Source: Candidatus Zixiibacteriota bacterium (lineage in GTDB: Bacteria; Zixibacteria; MSB-5A5; GN15; FEB-12). Taken from it: 7,722 nt of DNA. The position numbers and the translations under genes were made by a program. The DNA is taken from assembly GCA_030619345.1 (NCBI GenBank), contig JAUXBO010000111.1:1-7722 (forward strand), given 5' to 3'. The notes beneath the pieces were generated by a model that saw nothing but the letters and a program-made list of their open reading frames with translations, did not search any database and was not told the DNA's origin. This document shows positions 6,866 through 7,722 of this stretch, one piece after another. Position 1 is the stretch's first letter; the number at the start of each line of letters is the position of its first letter.

Positions 6866-6913
6866 ATTGAAAGGCTCTGTTTTACAGCCCGTAATGTGGC
6901 TGCAACTGTCTGT

Positions 6914-6931
6914 GAAACGAATAATAGTTTC
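6914..6931. repeat. Inverted repeat over the hyp promoter -10 element, possible operator
   Basis: GAAAC at 6914-6918 and GTTTC at 6927-6931 are perfect 5-base inverted arms around an AT-rich 8-base centre that contains the -10 hexamer. The position would let a bound dimeric regulator block RNA polymerase. It does not match the FNR (TTGAT-N4-ATCAA) consensus. Arms of this length can arise by chance, so the operator role is only an inference. Confidence 0.3.
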
Positions 6932-6949
6932 GCGTGAGAGAGGTGGCAA
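6921..6949 (-). promoter_or_regulatory. Sigma70-type promoter of the hyp operon
   Basis: Read on the minus strand, the -35 element TTGCCA (6944-6949) matches TTGACA at 5 of 6 bases, and the -10 element TATTAT (6921-6926) matches TATAAT at 5 of 6. The spacer is exactly 17 bases. Transcription would start near 6914, leaving about 57 bases of leader before hypA. It lies in the only intergenic region upstream of the operon. No sigma54 (GG-N10-GC) promoter was noticed there. Confidence 0.6.
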
Positions 6950-6964
6950 GTGGAAACTGGTTAT

Positions 6965-6984
6965 ACCCTGGTATCATCCGGGGT
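6965..6984 (-). terminator. Hairpin directly after the CDF gene, weak terminator candidate
   Basis: Immediately after the CDF stop codon the minus strand reads ACCCCGG, a 6-base loop ATGATA, then CCAGGGT. This forms a 7-position stem with one C-A mismatch. No T-run follows, so it is not a classic intrinsic terminator. It could act as a transcript 3' end with Rho or merely stabilise the message. If it does not terminate, the CDF gene and hyp operon could be partly cotranscribed. Confidence 0.3.
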
Positions 6985-7722
6985 TCAGTCTTTTTTAGGG
7001 TCTGGATCGACATGGGTTATGACCCGCTCGACATCGGGAACCCGCTCAATAAGACGTCGCTCAACCTGTTTTGCCAGCGCATGTCCCTCGCGGACCGAAA
7101 TATCAGGATTTACCACGATATGTATTTCGACAAACAGTTGCGGGCCAAGAAATCTTGCCTTAATGTCATGCGCCTCGTGAACACCTTCTACTTTTAGAGC
7201 CTCACGCTCCAACTCATTGAGCGTGGAACTATCGGGAGCAGTATCAACGACCTCTTTGAAGGCCGAAATGGCGAGGGAACCACCGACTTTGAAAATGAAG
7301 AAAGATACAAAGAGGGCCGCATAGGAATCAGCCAGTTGCCATGCAGGATTTATGTAAACGGCAGCGACGCCAATAAGCACCGCCACGGAACTTAGGGCAT
7401 CGGTCCGATGGTGCCAGGCGTTGCCTATTATCAGCAGACTCCTGGTTGCCTTACCCACACGAATCGTATACCAGTAAAGACCTTCTTTTAGTACGATACT
7501 CACGGCGGCGGCGATTATTGCGAGCAGGGAGGGGTGTGACGGTTGATGCGTATAAATTGCCTCCACGGCGCTGTACACAACTATCCCACCGGCAATAAAA
7601 AGGATGATCCCCATTATCATCGCGCTGACGGTCTGAATTCGAGCGTGGCCGTATGGATGATCTTCATCCGGCTCCTTGGCTGAGTATTTCAGCCCGAGAA
7701 CAGCGACCAAGTCACTCAACAG
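6985..7722 (-). CDS. Cation diffusion facilitator (CDF) family metal efflux transporter, N-terminus missing
   Basis: Inner-membrane, proton-coupled exporter of a divalent metal such as zinc, iron, cobalt or nickel; the metal cannot be told here. The frame is open to the window edge, so the true start lies outside. The TTG at 7719 is an internal codon: residues just after it (SDLVAVLGLKYS) belong to the second membrane helix. Counting from that codon, DEDHPYGHAR (18-27) is the conserved family motif after helix 2. HHRTD at 103-107 is the HxxxD metal site of helix 5. Asp3 matches the second Asp of the helix-2 DxxxD site, whose first Asp would be the codon just beyond the edge. The cytoplasmic domain (about 165-244) has the typical HDIKARFLGPQLFVEIHIVV (184-203) and ends THVDPDPKKD. 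About 60 residues, including helix 1, are missing against the usual 300. It is 127 bases upstream of hypA on the same strand. Confidence 0.95.
   Translation of the reverse strand: MLSDLVAVLGLKYSAKEPDEDHPYGHARIQTVSAMIMGIILFIAGGIVVYSAVEAIYTHQPSHPSLLAIIAAAVSIVLKEGLYWYTIRVGKATRSLLIIGNAWHHRTDALSSVAVLIGVAAVYINPAWQLADSYAALFVSFFIFKVGGSLAISAFKEVVDTAPDSSTLNELEREALKVEGVHEAHDIKARFLGPQLFVEIHIVVNPDISVREGHALAKQVERRLIERVPDVERVITHVDPDPKKD

Noticed and set aside
6881..6898. GGGCTGTAAAACAGAGCC just upstream of the hypA ribosome binding site as a regulatory hairpin.
   Set aside because: The possible pairings are short (4 bases with a 3-base loop, or 4 bases with a large loop) and mutually exclusive, so it is not distinguishable from chance.
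7717..7719. TTG at 7719 as the start of the CDF transporter.
   Set aside because: It falls inside the second membrane helix, next to a conserved metal-site aspartate; the gene clearly continues beyond the window.

Overview
This window is dominated by one compact minus-strand operon that encodes all six general maturation proteins of [NiFe]-hydrogenase, in transcription order hypA-hypB-hypF-hypC-hypD-hypE (6857 down to 971). It is flanked by two truncated transporter genes. On the left, a plus-strand sodium:alanine (AGCS family) symporter enters from outside the window and runs convergently into hypE. On the right, a minus-strand cation diffusion facilitator (CDF) enters from outside and ends 127 bases before hypA. 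No rRNA, tRNA, CRISPR array, insertion sequence or phage gene was seen, and almost every base is coding.

The genes join very tightly. hypA and hypB overlap by 8 bases, hypB and hypF by 4 (ATGA), and hypC and hypD by 1 (TGATG). hypD and hypE are 1 base apart, and hypF and hypC are 22 bases apart with a good ribosome binding site in the gap. The only real intergenic region is 6858-6984. It holds a well-formed sigma70-type promoter candidate pointing into hypA (TTGCCA, 17-base spacer, TATTAT), a small inverted repeat over its -10 element, and a hairpin just after the CDF stop codon.

Together the products build and insert the NiFe(CN)2CO centre. HypF and HypE turn carbamoyl phosphate into cyanide ligands. 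HypC and HypD carry and assemble the Fe(CN)2CO unit. HypA and HypB deliver nickel. The diagnostic residues of each protein are present, so the set looks functional. No hydrogenase large or small subunit and no maturation endopeptidase lies in the window, so the client enzyme must be encoded elsewhere or outside the edges.

The organism is a bacterium with roughly balanced base composition and an anaerobic or hydrogen-metabolising lifestyle. The sequence alone does not let me name a phylum. I do not see a previously undescribed system here. The most unusual details are a tandem 15-base duplication that doubles the hypD start codon, an anti-Shine-Dalgarno-like stretch just before that start, and the operator-like repeat on the promoter.
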